A DNA stretch of 64,000 nt from Zhengitettix transpicula (taxonomy: Eukaryota > Arthropoda > Insecta > Orthoptera > Tetrigidae): contig CM073591.1 of assembly GCA_037074705.1 (NCBI GenBank), positions 90,438,032 through 90,502,031 of the forward strand. The letters are read 5' to 3'. The notes under the pieces are model-generated. The model worked only from the letters and a program-made list of their open reading frames with translations, ran no database searches and had not been told where the DNA came from. A program made the translations under genes and the position numbers. Positions 35,893 to 48,340 of the stretch are shown piece after piece. How positions within the stretch are numbered: the first letter of the stretch is position 1; each line of letters begins with the position of its first letter.

Positions 35893-35938
35893 ATACGAAA
35901 GTAAAATATTTCACATGTAAATAAAAATTAATAACTTT

Positions 35939-36066
35939 GAATTCACTGTTGGGCATTCTTAATTTCTCAGAATAATTCCATTCATCAATAATGAGCTGTG
36001 TTGAATTCACTATTGGGCATCGGTAATTTCTCAGAAAAAATAAATTCATCGGTAATGAGGTGTTTT
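35939..36066. repeat. Tandem duplication, period 64 bp, two copies
   Basis: Both copies begin GAATTCACT and share TTGGGCAT, TAATTTCTCAGAA, ATTCATC and AATGAG. They differ at roughly one base in seven, so the duplication is not recent. It lies 46 bp downstream of RP540 copy G. Confidence 0.8.
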
Positions 36067-37413
36067 ATAGCACAGTGACGGTTATCCAAATACAAAACTT
36101 ATCAGTTTCAGTCGATAATATTAAGTAAATTTTTAGAGGAAGAAGGATCCTGCATCTTTTTGAATGCATCCTCTTACAAGGTGCATGTATATTATTTTTA
36201 TTAATCAGAAAAACAGATTTAATTATAGAATTATTTGGGTGTTGTCACGAACATTACAGAGATTTACGTAAATAATATTATGAACAGTACGCTGGAAGAA
36301 GACTGTGGATAAATATTCCTCTCTGAAAACAGTAAGGACGAAGAAAACAGAACTGAAAGCCTGTTAGCTTAACAGAAGTTTCAGTTACGACCAGCCTTTT
36401 TTTCCCGGTGGCGTTCGGTCCATTTCTCGAGAATATATCACAGTCTATTTGTCATGCAGACAGGCAGACTACGGCCTGAATATAAAAGCGACTCCCTTCG
36501 TGGACGCAACTGGTGGAGTGTTAAGGTCATTCGCGGCCCATTAACTCCCTGTCTGGGAACTTCCCTCCAAGAGCGAACCAGACGAGGATTCAGTGGGACA
36601 CGGTCGGAATTGTCTTCAGCGATTAAACTTAATGCATTATTTTACCAAAATATATTTCGTTTCTGACAATCAAAATTGTATATTTTTAAATACCGACATA
36701 TATTCATTCATAGTTTCTTCTACAATAATCATGTATAAGATACAAGTCAATCAGTGAAAAAAATGCAAAATGGTTATGAAAAGAACCGATGACATCGTAG
36801 AATTCAACCGAGAATTTCCCCTAAAGTATTGTATCGGAAAGAATAAAACGATAATACCCCATATAAATATGTCATTCAACTATAACACACGAAGTAACAA
36901 ATGATTTAACTAGAGATCTTCACAAGACAAGCTTCACATAATAAGCCTTTATTTTGGAAATAATCAGTACCTAGATTTTTCATACAAACGCGTAAAAAAA
37001 GTTTAAGAGTATAGTTACATTAAATTCAAAATTACCTATTTAATGGAATACATTTAAAAATTTCACTTTACGCTTATTAATCATTAAGAAATATAGTTTG
37101 GAAGGTCATATTTCCCCAACTTAAACAATTAAATATTATAATAAGCTTCCTTAAATGCAGCTGTAGTCTGCCTTACTGGAATGTGTTGTAGATTTTACAT
37201 GTATCCTACGAATCTCCGTTTTTCCAAAAGTCATCCTCTGCCTTATTATTCTCTGTATATAATTTTCTATTTTTTTTAACGTACCATAATGACGCTATGA
37301 TCCTGTGGCCTCAGTAACTCACGCTACTTCTCAGTAGCATTTTAATGAAATAAAAATTTTCACATTTTAATTCAATGAAAAATTATTACTACTTACCGTT
37401 CCTTTGTACAACT

Positions 37414-37446
<33 letters not shown>

Positions 37447-38334
37447 TTGGGTTTTTTAAGTCTCGTAATATCAATAAATAATTAAAATTTTATGGAGAAA
37501 TTTCTAATTCGGACTTTTAAAACTCAACTTACCAAGTTATTTTATATTTGCACCTGAAGAGATCCAAAAACAAACGGTAGGTGGTGCTAATTTTCATATT
37601 ATTAAAATGCTATAATTTTTATTTTATTAAATTTTTCTTATAATTTACCTGGTTATTTGAGAATCAAGAAATTTTCGTCACGATATATTATTTTAAGAGT
37701 TTGGAACAATTACACCAGAATAATTAGGCTCAAACTGAACTTTCTTACTAGGAATCAATTTATTTTATTCTATTATCAAATATCTGTCACAGAGTAAACC
37801 GTACATTTTTATAATAAATAATTTCATACGTACGTACATTAAATACCACAGAAATCGGCTAGTATAAAATAAATGTAATTAAACGAAATGAAATTCTGTT
37901 TAGGAAAATGACGGTGACGAGCCTGTTTGAAGCCATTTCTAGAAACATATATAGAACATATATAGAAAAACCACACTCACGAGAATTTTGATTTAAATTA
38001 TATTCATAGAAGTTTGATTTCAATCGAACCGAAATATACATTCTCAGAGGCAGCGGAACCTTGCCTTTAAATTTTATGTATGTTTTAATTTTTAAAGCTG
38101 TCCGACCTGAATATTTCCTTAAAGAAGGACAAATCGTCGTATAATTAATTTTTGACTCAAAATTTCTGATTCAATGCCGTATATTAAATTATTTATCTTA
38201 TTATAAATGTCAGATATTTTTTCATCGAAATTATAGTGATTAAAAATTCAGTTATTTATTTTGGTCATCCTTCAGACGACCCAGCACGGAAGATTCAGTT
38301 GTCACATAATCTAGTTATACAATGTTTGTAATGA
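36067..38334. other. Gene-free stretch with a small GC-richer patch and an (AT)n run
   Basis: The patch at about 36400-36620 is GC-richer and open for 70 codons without recognisable content. An (AT)n run occupies 37416-37444. The rest is AT-rich with nothing recognised. Confidence 0.4.
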
Positions 38335-38770
38335 TGGAGTACAGAGCCAGTGTCCAAGACGCTGTGATGGAGGCGGCGTCGTTCGTGCTTCTGTGACCTC
38401 TGCCCTAGACGCTTCCGCCGCCGCAATCAACAACGGCAGCTCCTTTGAAGACAGACGCCTCCTTTGACGACAGAAGCGTCTAATTACCACCTCAAGGCGA
38501 CGTCAGGAAGGAGAGACAAACAACAACATCCTAGTCTCCCGTGTTATTGCTGCAGTAATGAGACCGGCTTGGCGTGGAGAAACCTAGTCTCGAACTCCCG
38601 GGGGCAGTACACCTACGATTCTACTGAGATCCGAAAAGACCGACGGTCAAACTCTGGGAAATTATAAAAAGCAGTATCAGGCAACTTCCCAAAGTTCACT
38701 GCAAGACCAGTCATCATTACCTTCGTTATCAAGCTCATGCAGCCTTTACGGTAGGTTGTCCCGCAACACA
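38335..38770 (+). promoter_or_regulatory. Candidate TATA promoter with a very short first coding exon
   Basis: A GC-rich upstream segment (38335-38650) leads to TATAAAAA at 38663, with an initiator-like TTCACTG at 38695-38701 about 35 bp downstream. ATGCAGCCTTTACG follows at 38737-38750, directly abutting a good 5' splice site GTAGGT (38751). TATA, a short leader and a first exon ending after a few codons is the layout of many insect cuticle and secreted-peptide genes. I could not find a matching second exon downstream, so this may be coincidence. Confidence 0.3.
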
Positions 38771-41219
38771 AATGTTAATTTTAACCCTGGAAATATTGAT
38801 ACTGGAACATAGAAAATGCCTTAAATGATCTGATCTGTATTAAAGTCGTACGCATCAAGTAATATCATTGAAAACACTTTAATATTTACGTCCCTCGAAT
38901 TGAATTACAGCGTCCAACGAAATGAAACAATTCAGTCAATAATGGTTAACGATTATATTGCGATGAAACAATTTCTTCAAGATTTTTGTGAACAAACAAC
39001 AAGGTACTTTATAATAGAAACTTGATAAAAAGATATTTTTAAAGAGAGATTTTAGGTTACATATACTATACGTAGTATTTGTTTCATCGTGAATATTCAG
39101 TTTACTTAATACTTGATTAATCTAATGATAAAATATTATTTCAAAATCAAACTGCGTCCCAAAATATGTTAATTATATTATTACCGATATTTCTCATTAA
39201 TATATTACTTTCATCAAGAATAATTATAATTCATTATAAGAGTCACAAAAAGTAATAACACAATAAGCTATATTTTGGCAGATGTCGCTTGCAATCCACG
39301 ATAATATCAGAAGTGTCTAGCTCTACTATTTAGTTTCAATTTTTTTAAAAAAAATCAAAATACATAATCTTGTTTACCAATTGAAGTGCAATAATTGTTC
39401 ATCTATGTACATAGATGTACAAAGTTTTCATGAAGATAGAAATTATAAATGAAGGTCAAGTTACATATAAAAAATGTGCATTCAGTTAATGTCAAAACCG
39501 CTACTTATTTTGCTAACTAATATTAATTCATGTTTCATAATAATTCTTCCAATTTATAAATGAATCCGTCAAAGCTGGTCTACATAATTCTAATTCTTTG
39601 GTTACTCAGGTAGTTAATTTAATCTTTGAATTTAGTTTATAAGCATGAACTATAATTCATAATCTTTGAATTAACAAGTCAGATGAGGGTCCACGTTAGT
39701 TAATTAAATTATAGTTTTCAAAAGTATGTTTATTCTACAAAAGCATTCTACAGGATGGATTAGGGAATGTATATTGAAAAAATTACCACGATCACCGAAA
39801 TATTAAAACGGGGTCATGAAATGAAGTCATCCAGACGACTAAAATTGACTGTAATTTATGTATACACTTCAATTTCACACTAACCAAGGAAATTAGAACA
39901 TTATGAAATGTAATTGTATTAAATACGCATATGGTTAAAACAACAACCATATAAGTTTCATCTCAATACTTTACCTTCTAGTACCACACCCGTTAAAGTT
40001 TTGATTTAAATGTTTTGCATGGTACTCTTGGGTTTTAATCCTGTATCGAAGTAATATAAAATACAAATACAATAAACCATATTTTGAATAATGGAATATG
40101 TGTATATGTGTAGATAACTTTTAATAATGCTATGAATATACCATCCATAACAGACACAAAGGAGGTAGATTTATTTATCGGCAAGTAACATTTTTGTCGT
40201 ACAAATATAGCCATAAAAATGTCAAATGATGGAGTTTAATGAAATATTGTTAATAACTAAACTATACAAATTTATAATCTTATGTAAGCATAATTGGATG
40301 GAAAACCTATCTAAATGTAATTATCTGAATTCAATGGAAAAACCATAAAATAAAAATTAATTAATTAATGAAGCCTAAATAAGAAATGTAAAGCATATTA
40401 AGTCGAAATTTAAAATATATACTGTGAAATGGTAGGTCAAAAACTACAGGTAATTTATTAATTGCATCAGTATCATACACTATTTGTGGCGGGAAGAAAT
40501 TTCGGAAAGCTGATCACAACTTTCTTTCGAAACACTTGTTGCAAACTACGTCTAGTAAAACAGTTTTATCGGTATTCACGTATTCAACTGAGATAATTGG
40601 ATATTTTGCATTTTTCCTTCAAATATGAACATATAAAGTAACCATGAAATACAGTTAACACATTATTATGGGGTATATTAAGCATTAAAGAGTGATACGA
40701 GTTGTCACAAAATGAGATCAAAAAATGTTTATTAAAAGTAAAAAATATTAATTGTTGAAGAATGAAATAAGATCAAAGAAAATTTAATTGACTCATTGAG
40801 TGTTAAAACACAAATAGACTTCTCAATTGAAAGGTAAGATAAGGAGACAATGTAGGAGAATAACAGCAAATGATAAATAATAAAAATTAAATAAGAATAA
40901 GAAAATAAGTGACAAATTTACGAAAAGAAAAATAAGTTTACTTTATTTGTTATTTTAGTTTGAAATTCCTCAACAATACAATAGAATAGAAGAAAATAAA
41001 ATAAAATATTTTTTACTAAATATCGTTATAACATGCAAATCTTCCCTGGAGTGTTCAAACATGATGGTCAGTACCATTTAATAATTAATGGTTAACAGTA
41101 GGTCCGTTAGGAAAATAATAAATTCTTAACAAAAATAATAAATGGAATACGAAGTATTAATTGCAGCTGTTTCAAATTTTATATAATTAATTCTATTGTT
41201 GCTTGTGTTGTAATGTATT
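38771..41219. other. Gene-free AT-rich stretch
   Basis: Very AT-rich with no open frame worth listing and no recognised element. It would be intron 1 if the promoter upstream is real. Confidence 0.45.
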
Positions 41220-41480
41220 GCAGAAGAACGTAATGGAAGACTTTGGAGTGTTCTCAGGGGCAAACTCCCCTGCCTAGTCCCCTGTTATCGGTTTCCAAGT
41301 GTAGGGGCTAATCTGTGTACATTTGCCGTATCTCTGTCAGGATAGGCGTCCTCACAATAGGGTAGGCTCGCTCCTCCTCAATGGCCGTGTGCAGACAAAC
41401 ACGGCCTTCTTATTGTCCTTACAAAGGAAAGGCGGGCCCCATTATTACTTCCTGACTTTCCTAATTAAGCTTCGATCGCA
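41220..41480. other. GC-richer island, candidate regulatory DNA
   Basis: Contains CAGGGGCAAACTCCCCTG, an imperfect inverted repeat, and GGCCGTGTGCAGACAAACACGGCC, another inverted repeat near 41382-41405. A 92-codon frame starts here but resembles nothing known. Confidence 0.3.
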
Positions 41481-42409
41481 TCACGGTAAGCGGTTTCTTA
41501 TATTTCAGTTATTAATTCCTGCAGAAAATAAATATCGGGATGAGAATTTCTTTTCAATCACTTCAGTAGACTCCACAGTTAAAGGCCGAAAATTGGAATA
41601 GTTAAATCGTTAATCAATATATCAGCGAGGATTTTTAAACTCTTTGCTTTGCTCGCATTAAACGTTTTGTATAAATATCTCTTCTTCTGGAGAATATTAT
41701 TTTATAACCGCGTTAATTTTTACGATTCAGGGAGAAAAACCACACACATTCTCGTATAATGTTAAAAAAAAAATTTCAATCTGATTTAAATATTTTAGCC
41801 TTAATATTACTCCTTTGAAAAACAATCCAACATTGCGTAAGGCGTGTTGTTAGACATATTTTTGAAAGAAGTAACCTTGATAATGACCAAACAGGTCGAA
41901 TTCATCCGCCCTTAATTTTTTTTAAAAATATACCAGATTGTATGGCGCTGTTTTACCTGAATATTAATCGGTTAACTATTTTTGCTTTATATTGACATAT
42001 ATGAATATATTTTCCTTCAATTGTTACTAACTGGAGATTGAAATTTTAATCTCATCGCAGAAAAAATAAGTATTTCTTAACTATTATGAAAATTTAGTCA
42101 CAAAAATTACATTCCGTCACTTTGAAAGAAACAGATAGCAAGGGCATTAATCCCGTGACCAGTTTATAGGTTTATATTCTCAATTTTATCCAGGTCGTCA
42201 TTAATAATAAATTACCTAAACAAAAATGACAATGGTTAAAGACCCCAATAGCTGAAAAATAAAAATCCCGTTATAGAAATGATTAAGGACTGTGACTGAA
42301 AAAATGGTGATTTTCCTTTATATAAGAAAAGTGCTGTTCGGTAACTGTTAGTGTAGTTATTAGAATTTTAATATTCACGTTATGACAGAAAAATATAAAT
42401 ATTTAAAAT
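41481..42409. other. Gene-free stretch
   Basis: AT-rich sequence without recognisable content. Confidence 0.5.
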
Positions 42410-42570
42410 GAAAAACTTACGTCTGTTTTGAAAATTAATAATAAGAAAAATAGCCAAATACAGACAAAATAAATGAGACCGCCCAAAGTTTCTAGAAATC
42501 TTGTTCCTTTCTGCAGGTGCTAAGAAAACTAAAAAACACGAGTCTGCAGCGATACAACTGAACAGTTCGG

Positions 42571-43104
42571 GTCTGCGAGGGTTAGTCTCTCGCAGGCAGA
42601 ACCTTGTAGGAGAGATACGAAGGGGCTACCTTTGGGGATGCCTTTTCCTTTCCGCTTTTGAACTAAGGTTCCCACAAGCCGAGGCACCTCGGCCTGTTCT
42701 GAAAGGTGTAGGTTCCTGGGTCACAGACCTTGGGCATACGGTAAGAGTTGTTCTCTATTCCCATTGGAATAGTCGGCCAGCTGCCTCCTAAACTGGTCGA
42801 GGCACGGAGGAGAGAATGCTGCGTCCCCACAGCAAACTCCTCTTCCGCTATCGGAAGGGCGTGGGACAAGTACCCAATGCCCGACCTACCTGATGCAGGT
42901 TTTTCTATGGTTTTCCCTGCATTTCTTTAGGCGAATGCCGGGTAGAATCCTTAAACTATAGCCCGGGGGCCCTAGTTAAACCTTGGCTACCTTCCTCTAC
43001 CCTTCCGCATCCCCCCTTTCAGATCCCTTCCTATGCTATTAAAGGGGAGCTGCCCAAAGTGGATTACCCTCATGTAACCTGTTGCCCTAAAAAAAAAAAA
43101 AAAA
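42571..43104 (+). mobile_element. RP540 retroposon, copy H (full length, poly(A) tail)
   Basis: One 5' hairpin (TCTGCGAG...CTCTCGCAGG), the entire body, and GTTGCCC followed by TA16. This is the copy that best shows a genuine poly(A) 3' end. The shared frame is open from 42748 but is cut at 42930, just after FPAF, by a small deletion relative to copy A. It lies in the loop of a foldback. Confidence 0.9.
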
Positions 43105-43108
43105 CTTA

Positions 43109-43221
43109 ACAATTCAGTTGACAAAACTCAAAAGCTACGATTACGATTGAGGGAGAATCCGTGGTATCCGAATGGATGATTCATCAAATTATGACCTTTT
43201 GAGTTTTTTCAACTGAATTGT
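43109..43221. repeat. Inner hairpin, 25-bp arms
   Basis: Left arm 43109-43134 (acaattcagttgacaaaact and on) pairs with right arm 43197-43221 with few mismatches. The right arm merges into the outer foldback arm, so this hairpin probably belonged to the original foldback before RP540 inserted. Confidence 0.75.
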
Positions 43222-43345
43222 GCAGCTGTGTCGCTCTAGGCTCTTGTGTTTTTTAGTTTCATTAGCACCTGAAGAAAGGAGCAAGGTTTCCAGAAACTTC
43301 TTTTGTCTGTATTTGGCTAATTTTTCTTATTATTAATATAAATAT

Positions 43346-44448
43346 TATCAACTTCCACTTTAACTGTAAATAGAATCGCATAACTCATTTTACTCCCAAA
43401 TTTAGTTTAACGTGCATATTTTTCCCTTGAGAGTAATAAAATATTGCTGAGACTCTATTTCTTTGTTAATAGTAGGTAAATAGGTTCCTAAGTGTAGACT
43501 TTTTTCTGAAAGTCGTGCACCCCTATAAAATTATTCAATGAGTTTACATGTAGCTCATAAAAAGTGTTTGACACCAAAATTAAATTTATTTCAATTCCAG
43601 AATGAGCAATTTCGCCATTGTTCTGAAGAACTAGTACGCGATTTTCAGGACCTATAAAACCAGTTTTTAATTCACCATGAAATAAATATTTGAAATCGTG
43701 TATCATAAGAATAATTATTTAATCTAGACTAACATTTATATAAAGACCAAGAATGCTGTGAGCAAAAATAAATTTCAATCAGTGCCGGATCGCAGCTGAA
43801 AAGATATTAAGTACCATTTTAGTGTCCTGTCGTCGTAGACTGAAACAAGGAGTGCTTTTGACGAGAACCATTTGTGAGCATTCCGAGAGTGTATTCGGGA
43901 AGACTGCAATCTGCACGTCGTTCGGCAGACAGACAGTCAGGAAGGGGGAGGGGGGGGGGGAGAAACCCCGCAAATAAAGTTGAAACACGCCCGGGAATGG
44001 GGGAGGCATGGGTATAAGGAGCAATAGGGATCAACTAGTATGCTAATCACATGCAAATGCCGACCTTATGAGCGTGCTGCTGGCTGGAACACACGGCACA
44101 CGAAAGAAAGCTACAACGTTATTGGAAAGTAGACGCACTCGTACCGCAACGCAGGATTGTCTACGTCCAAGGGGCTTCAATTTCATGTCGTTGAAGCTCA
44201 GTAGCTCAGACAGAATTTTACTGATTTACTGTTAGAATCAGGTTTCTGTCATCGTGGATGTGCTGAACAAGTTTTCTGATCTATCCGTCATATAATTAAT
44301 ACCATATGGCAATTTTATATAATATCTTACCGTTAATTAAGAATATAAGTTTTTCAGCCGTGGAACTAGTTTAAGAAATTTTAATTGATGTTTATATGAC
44401 TATAATAACACGTTAAAAAATAAATATAATGAAGAACCAGTCCAAACT
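43346..44448. other. No recognisable gene; includes a GC-richer patch
   Basis: From about 43830 to 44220 the DNA is GC-richer, with a G run at 43950 and a CATGCAAAT octamer-like site near 44051. The short frames are not recognisable. Confidence 0.4.
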
Positions 44449-44830
44449 GGTTGATTACTTATCAATTAAATTAATAAAATAAATCACAATATTTCGACGC
44501 AAATTTGGGACTTCATCACGTGAATAATAATAAAAATAGGATGACAACTTTATGATTGATTAATATTTCGGTTACAACATTCATGGATGAATGCTTTTAA
44601 AATTTATTCAAAATTACTTTATATAATATTAAAAATATTTTTGGAACATAATCATTAAAAATCTTAGAAGTTTATCAAATCGAGTTAATCACAATAATCA
44701 AGGTCTTTGAAGACATTTCATATTACAATGTTAAACATGGATGTCTAATTTTTTATTGTTTTCTGATGAAGTCAGAAATTAGGTACGAAACGTAGTGATA
44801 TATTTTATTAATCACATTATTATTTTCTGA
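44449..44830. mobile_element. Foldback element bounded by two facing hammerhead-like motifs
   Basis: The left arm (about 44470-44520, minus strand) reads GTGATGAAGTCCC ... GAAATATTGTGATTTATTTT. The right arm (about 44760-44815, plus strand) reads CTGATGAAGTCAG ... GAAACGTAGTGATATATTTT. The two arms are thus inverted repeats, and each carries the CUGAUGA / stem / GAAA order. The 240 bp between them is AT-rich and non-coding. Confidence 0.65.
44763..44791 (+). other. Hammerhead-ribozyme-like core (perfect CUGAUGA and GAAAC)
   Basis: CTGATGA at 44763-44769 and GAAAC at 44787-44791 are separated by 17 bases where stem II should be. That stem is weak here (AGUC against GUAC). A GUC lies upstream (GGATGTC) with four potential stem III pairs to the bases after GAAA. 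It may be a decayed ribozyme; I have not shown that it folds or cleaves. Confidence 0.35.
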
Positions 44831-46014
44831 ATGTTTGGCTATTATATTTGTTGTAATAGTGTCTAAATTATACAATTTTGGTAAATTCAACGCTGTTTTG
44901 GTATTTTAGCTATTTCTTATGAATTTTAACGCGTCTGTTTACAATATATAACGCCTAAATAGATCCAAAATACTTGAAAAAAGTTATGTTTTTTGTCTAA
45001 TTTTTATTGAAAACCACATTTTATCAATTTTTAATGTAACTTTTAATTCATTCATTCAAAAATTTATTCTGTCTGTATTTTGGCAACATTTTATTATTTT
45101 ATACTTTATAAAGAGTCCTATATTATTCAAATTCGTGTGAATGAACGTCACTTGAATACCTTTGTGTTTGTATTGCCTGGGTAAATTCTAGTAGTTTACA
45201 TCGTAATTAATTTATTTTCATAACATTTACGAAGTAAAATCTTGTAAAAATTACATGTTTTAGCAGTGACCGGAAATTCAGATAGAGATCGAAAACACAT
45301 TAGTTAATTCAGAAATTCTTTTATTAAATTATAAATTATCGCTATTTAGACACGTAAAGTTTGTAAATTTGTGAATTATAAAAACAAAACATATGTGGGT
45401 TCAAATTAATCCAATCATATGCGGTTTTTGTGATATTTTAAATGTATTCAGGGTATATTTAAGAAATTCAGTTTAATTGTAAAACTATACTAGTAATTTT
45501 GGAGAAAGGGAAATCATTTGTTTCCTTTTTTTTCACCGAGTAGGAGGATTTAGAATCAGGTTGAAGTCGTTTTGTAATATTCTCGCAAACGCCTAAAAAC
45601 TTCTATTCTTATGCCCATCTAGAAATAAAATTTAAACAGGCTCAAAATATTTTTACTACCGACTTTTCACGTCAGTCTTAAAAGCGTAGGCAGTAGAGAG
45701 CCCGATAAAGTATTATTGTCCTGAAACTGTTGCAGTGGATTTCCATATATTTCTCCTAGAAAGTACACTTATTTCGGGATCATTTGGAGCTACTCTGATA
45801 AAAATAGTTATATAGGTGTGTAGCCGACTCTCGTCGTGTACAGTAGTCAGCTGAAAATTTTTCGCCGGACAAGGTGTGGTAATAAATAATGAAAAATTAC
45901 GCAAGGAAACATTACTGCTTCACACAGTTCTCTATTTTTGTAGACGTGCCGATTCCAAGAACCGGCCTTAGGGTGTAATGGAAATAAAGGCAATTTGCCG
46001 TACGAGGACGCGAC
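44831..46014. other. Gene-free stretch
   Basis: AT-rich without recognisable content. Confidence 0.45.
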
Positions 46015-46205
46015 ATAGTAAGCCTTTCTGTTCCCGTCCGGAGCCTTAATCAAAGTGTCTTATTACCAGCGAGGGGAGTCTTAGCGCTAAGACGGCGAGC
46101 TTTGCTGTTCCTTAAGACTCGGTAATTATTGGCAGCTTTGCTTTGCTTTGCTCTGCCCCGCTCTGCAGTCTCCGTACAGTCACGTGCAACAAAACTGCTG
46201 TTCCT
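46015..46205. other. GC-richer island with an inverted repeat
   Basis: GGAGTCTTAGCGCTAAGACGG (46076 on) contains the perfect palindrome GTCTTAGCGCTAAGAC, followed by CTTTGCTTTGCTTTGCTCTG, a short pentamer array. There is no coding signal. It is a possible binding-site cluster. Confidence 0.3.
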
Positions 46206-46794
46206 CTATTTACGACAACTTACATATATTTAAGGATTAATTTTTTCCTAGAGCAAGTAATTTCATTATATCAAGTTGCTGTATCAAAAAGATTTGGTCA
46301 ACATATGAGGTCAATTATATATTTACTTCATTTACCACATTTTATATGTGAAACATGCAATAATTTCCTATTTATGTGATTATAAATGTAATTGATAAAA
46401 AGAAACACAGAAAAGTATGTCTCAACATCCATGAATATGTGGAGATAAGATTTCTTTTAATTTTGTGGTTATAATATTCTTACATTGTGAAGATTATTTT
46501 TAAATATTATTTAATCTAGAGGATCGGCAGAAGTAAAAAAGGCGAAAAACTGTCATTCGACGACAAAGTGATTTTTCTGTCCAGAGAAATTATGACAATT
46601 TGTAAGTAGACTTACAAAAGTGGTTGAAAACAGCAGATGGTAAGATGACAACTTAGGGATTAACAATATGAGATAATAGTTGTTTGATTTGGCTGGAAGT
46701 CGTTGTATCCGCAACTGTTGTTGGGGTTTTCGAAGAAATACTCAACAATGACAGTTTTGAGGGACAACGAAAGTTACGTGACTGGAACAAAACA
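46206..46794. other. Gene-free stretch
   Basis: No recognisable gene or element. Confidence 0.45.
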
Positions 46795-47275
46795 TAGCGA
46801 GACCAGAGTAAATTCTCGAAAGGGCTAACATCCTTCTTTTTCAGTCCTTGGTTTTAAACAGTGAACTTAAATCAAGATTCCCATAAGCCATGACACATAT
46901 AAGGGGGTGTATGTTCCAGGGTCACCGACGTTTGACACACAGTAAAAGTTGTTCGCTGTCTCATTGTACTAGTCGAACAACTGACACGCAAATCTGTGCG
47001 ACGCATGGAATCAGGAAAGTTGCCTTCTCATCAAAAAATCCGTTATCAGAAGGACGAAGGAACAAGCAGCAAGAGCCCGATCTACGTTATGAGGGTTTCT
47101 CTACAGTTTTGCCTACATGGCATTTAGTTTGTTTAGGATCCTTAAATAACGGCCCCGGAGCACTGGTTACCCCTTGGCCACCTTCATCTCCCTTCCGCAT
47201 AACCCCTTTTCATCCATAGTAAAGGGGAAGTGCACAACGTTGTTGATGCACAAATAGCCTCTCACCCAAAACATA
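46795..47275 (+). mobile_element. RP540 retroposon, copy I (old, near full length)
   Basis: The family order can still be followed: CGAGACCAGAGTAAATTCTCG at the position of the 5' hairpin, ATTCCCATAAGCC, GTGTATGTTCCAGGGTC, GTTGTTCGCTGTCTC, GGATCCTTAAATAACGGCCC, CTTCCGCATAACCCC and AGTAAAGGGGAAGTGC. The high divergence makes it one of the oldest copies. The 109-codon frame here is not the family frame. Confidence 0.75.
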
Positions 47276-47899
47276 ACGTAGCTAGACATACAGTCGGAGA
47301 GAGGCAGCCAAGAGAGTTTTTTTAAGTAAGGAAGGTGCATAGTTTTTGAGAGTCAATTGGAACCGACAGATATTGAATTGAATATCTTCAGAAGAAACGC
47401 TCTTTGTAAAATATTCTAAAAAGTGAAAAGTCATTTATGTTGGTCTGGAAAAAAACATTGCCACTCGTTAAGACTCACCATGAAACGGAGCTTCAATCGG
47501 TAAGCCCTACACGACAACGCTCGCACCTCCACATCGAGATCCAGATTGTAAGATTTAAATCAAAATTAAACAAACATGTGTTTTCATTTAGAAATTACCA
47601 CTGGTTTTCAATTTATTATTCATTAAATGCGTATATTTTGAATGAATTTATTCATAGCACTGAAATATTTTGAACGAATAATTACTTGCAATGGTGCAAG
47701 TAATGGTTGTCTTGTGCCGTAAAACTAAATTAAATAGTTACATGGGAATACATGTTTAAAAATTGGACTAAAACTGAAAATTATTAATTATTATTTATGG
47801 CTAAAGAATTTCAGTTTGTCTACCCATTTCATATTCTAATATTTGGAAGATTTATTACTTCAATTAACCTTCCAAAGAGGAAATATCATATGTTAAAAG
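47276..47899. other. Gene-free stretch
   Basis: AT-rich apart from a short patch near 47430-47550. No recognisable product. Confidence 0.45.
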
Positions 47900-48340
47900 G
47901 TAGACAGCGAAATATAATTTAGTATTATAAGAATGTGCTTTATGAAAATATGGACTTTCCGGTAATAGACCATAATTATACTCCAAGGATACCGGTCTGG
48001 AAATTCTATGAGCTACTAATAGACACTTCCCCCGCCAGGATGTGATCAAAGAGCATGAAAAATAGGGACTTGGAGATGGAGTGGTTGTTGCTAGGATAAA
48101 TACTCTCCACTCTAACCTCACGCACTCCTATCAATTCTCTAGGTCACCGCAACCTACATGTGACGTATACAAGGCTGCCCTGACGATCCAGAATGTCATC
48201 TACGACTCCCCAAAGAACGACAGGTTTAGAAGAGCCACAATTGATAAATTCACGAGAAGGGTGATACGTACCTCAACAGCGGCAATAAAGAACCTGGTAA
48301 AGTTTAGTATGGAAACCGACATTCAAGATCTAATCTAAAT
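47900..48340 (+). pseudogene. Non-LTR retrotransposon RNase H / C-terminal relic
   Basis: The open part (48081-48338) reads VVARI, then LTHSYQFSRSPQPTCDVYKA, then ALTIQNVIYDSPKNDRFRRA. R1/Jockey-like LINEs end with LTHSYL-S-PPPTCD-C, LT-QH-x4-C and P-x-x-DR-R. The family Cys, His and Cys positions are here Tyr, Asn and Ser, so the presumed zinc-binding residues are mostly lost. Upstream, out of frame, lie remnants of the RNase H region from about 47900. It is the best match in this window to the minus-strand relic at 19.1 kb. Confidence 0.75.

Larger units (their letters stand above)
42410..43345. mobile_element. Foldback repeat, copy 2, containing an RP540 insertion
   Basis: The left arm (about 42410-42566) and right arm (about 43210-43345) are inverse copies: atagccaaatacagacaaaa on the left answers ttttgtctgtatttggct on the right. 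The central ctcttgtgttttttag and cgagtctgcagcgatac parts are likewise mirrored. Inside lie RP540 copy H and then a second hairpin. The left arm is the homologue of the repeat at 9750 and keeps the empty TTAA site. Confidence 0.8.
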
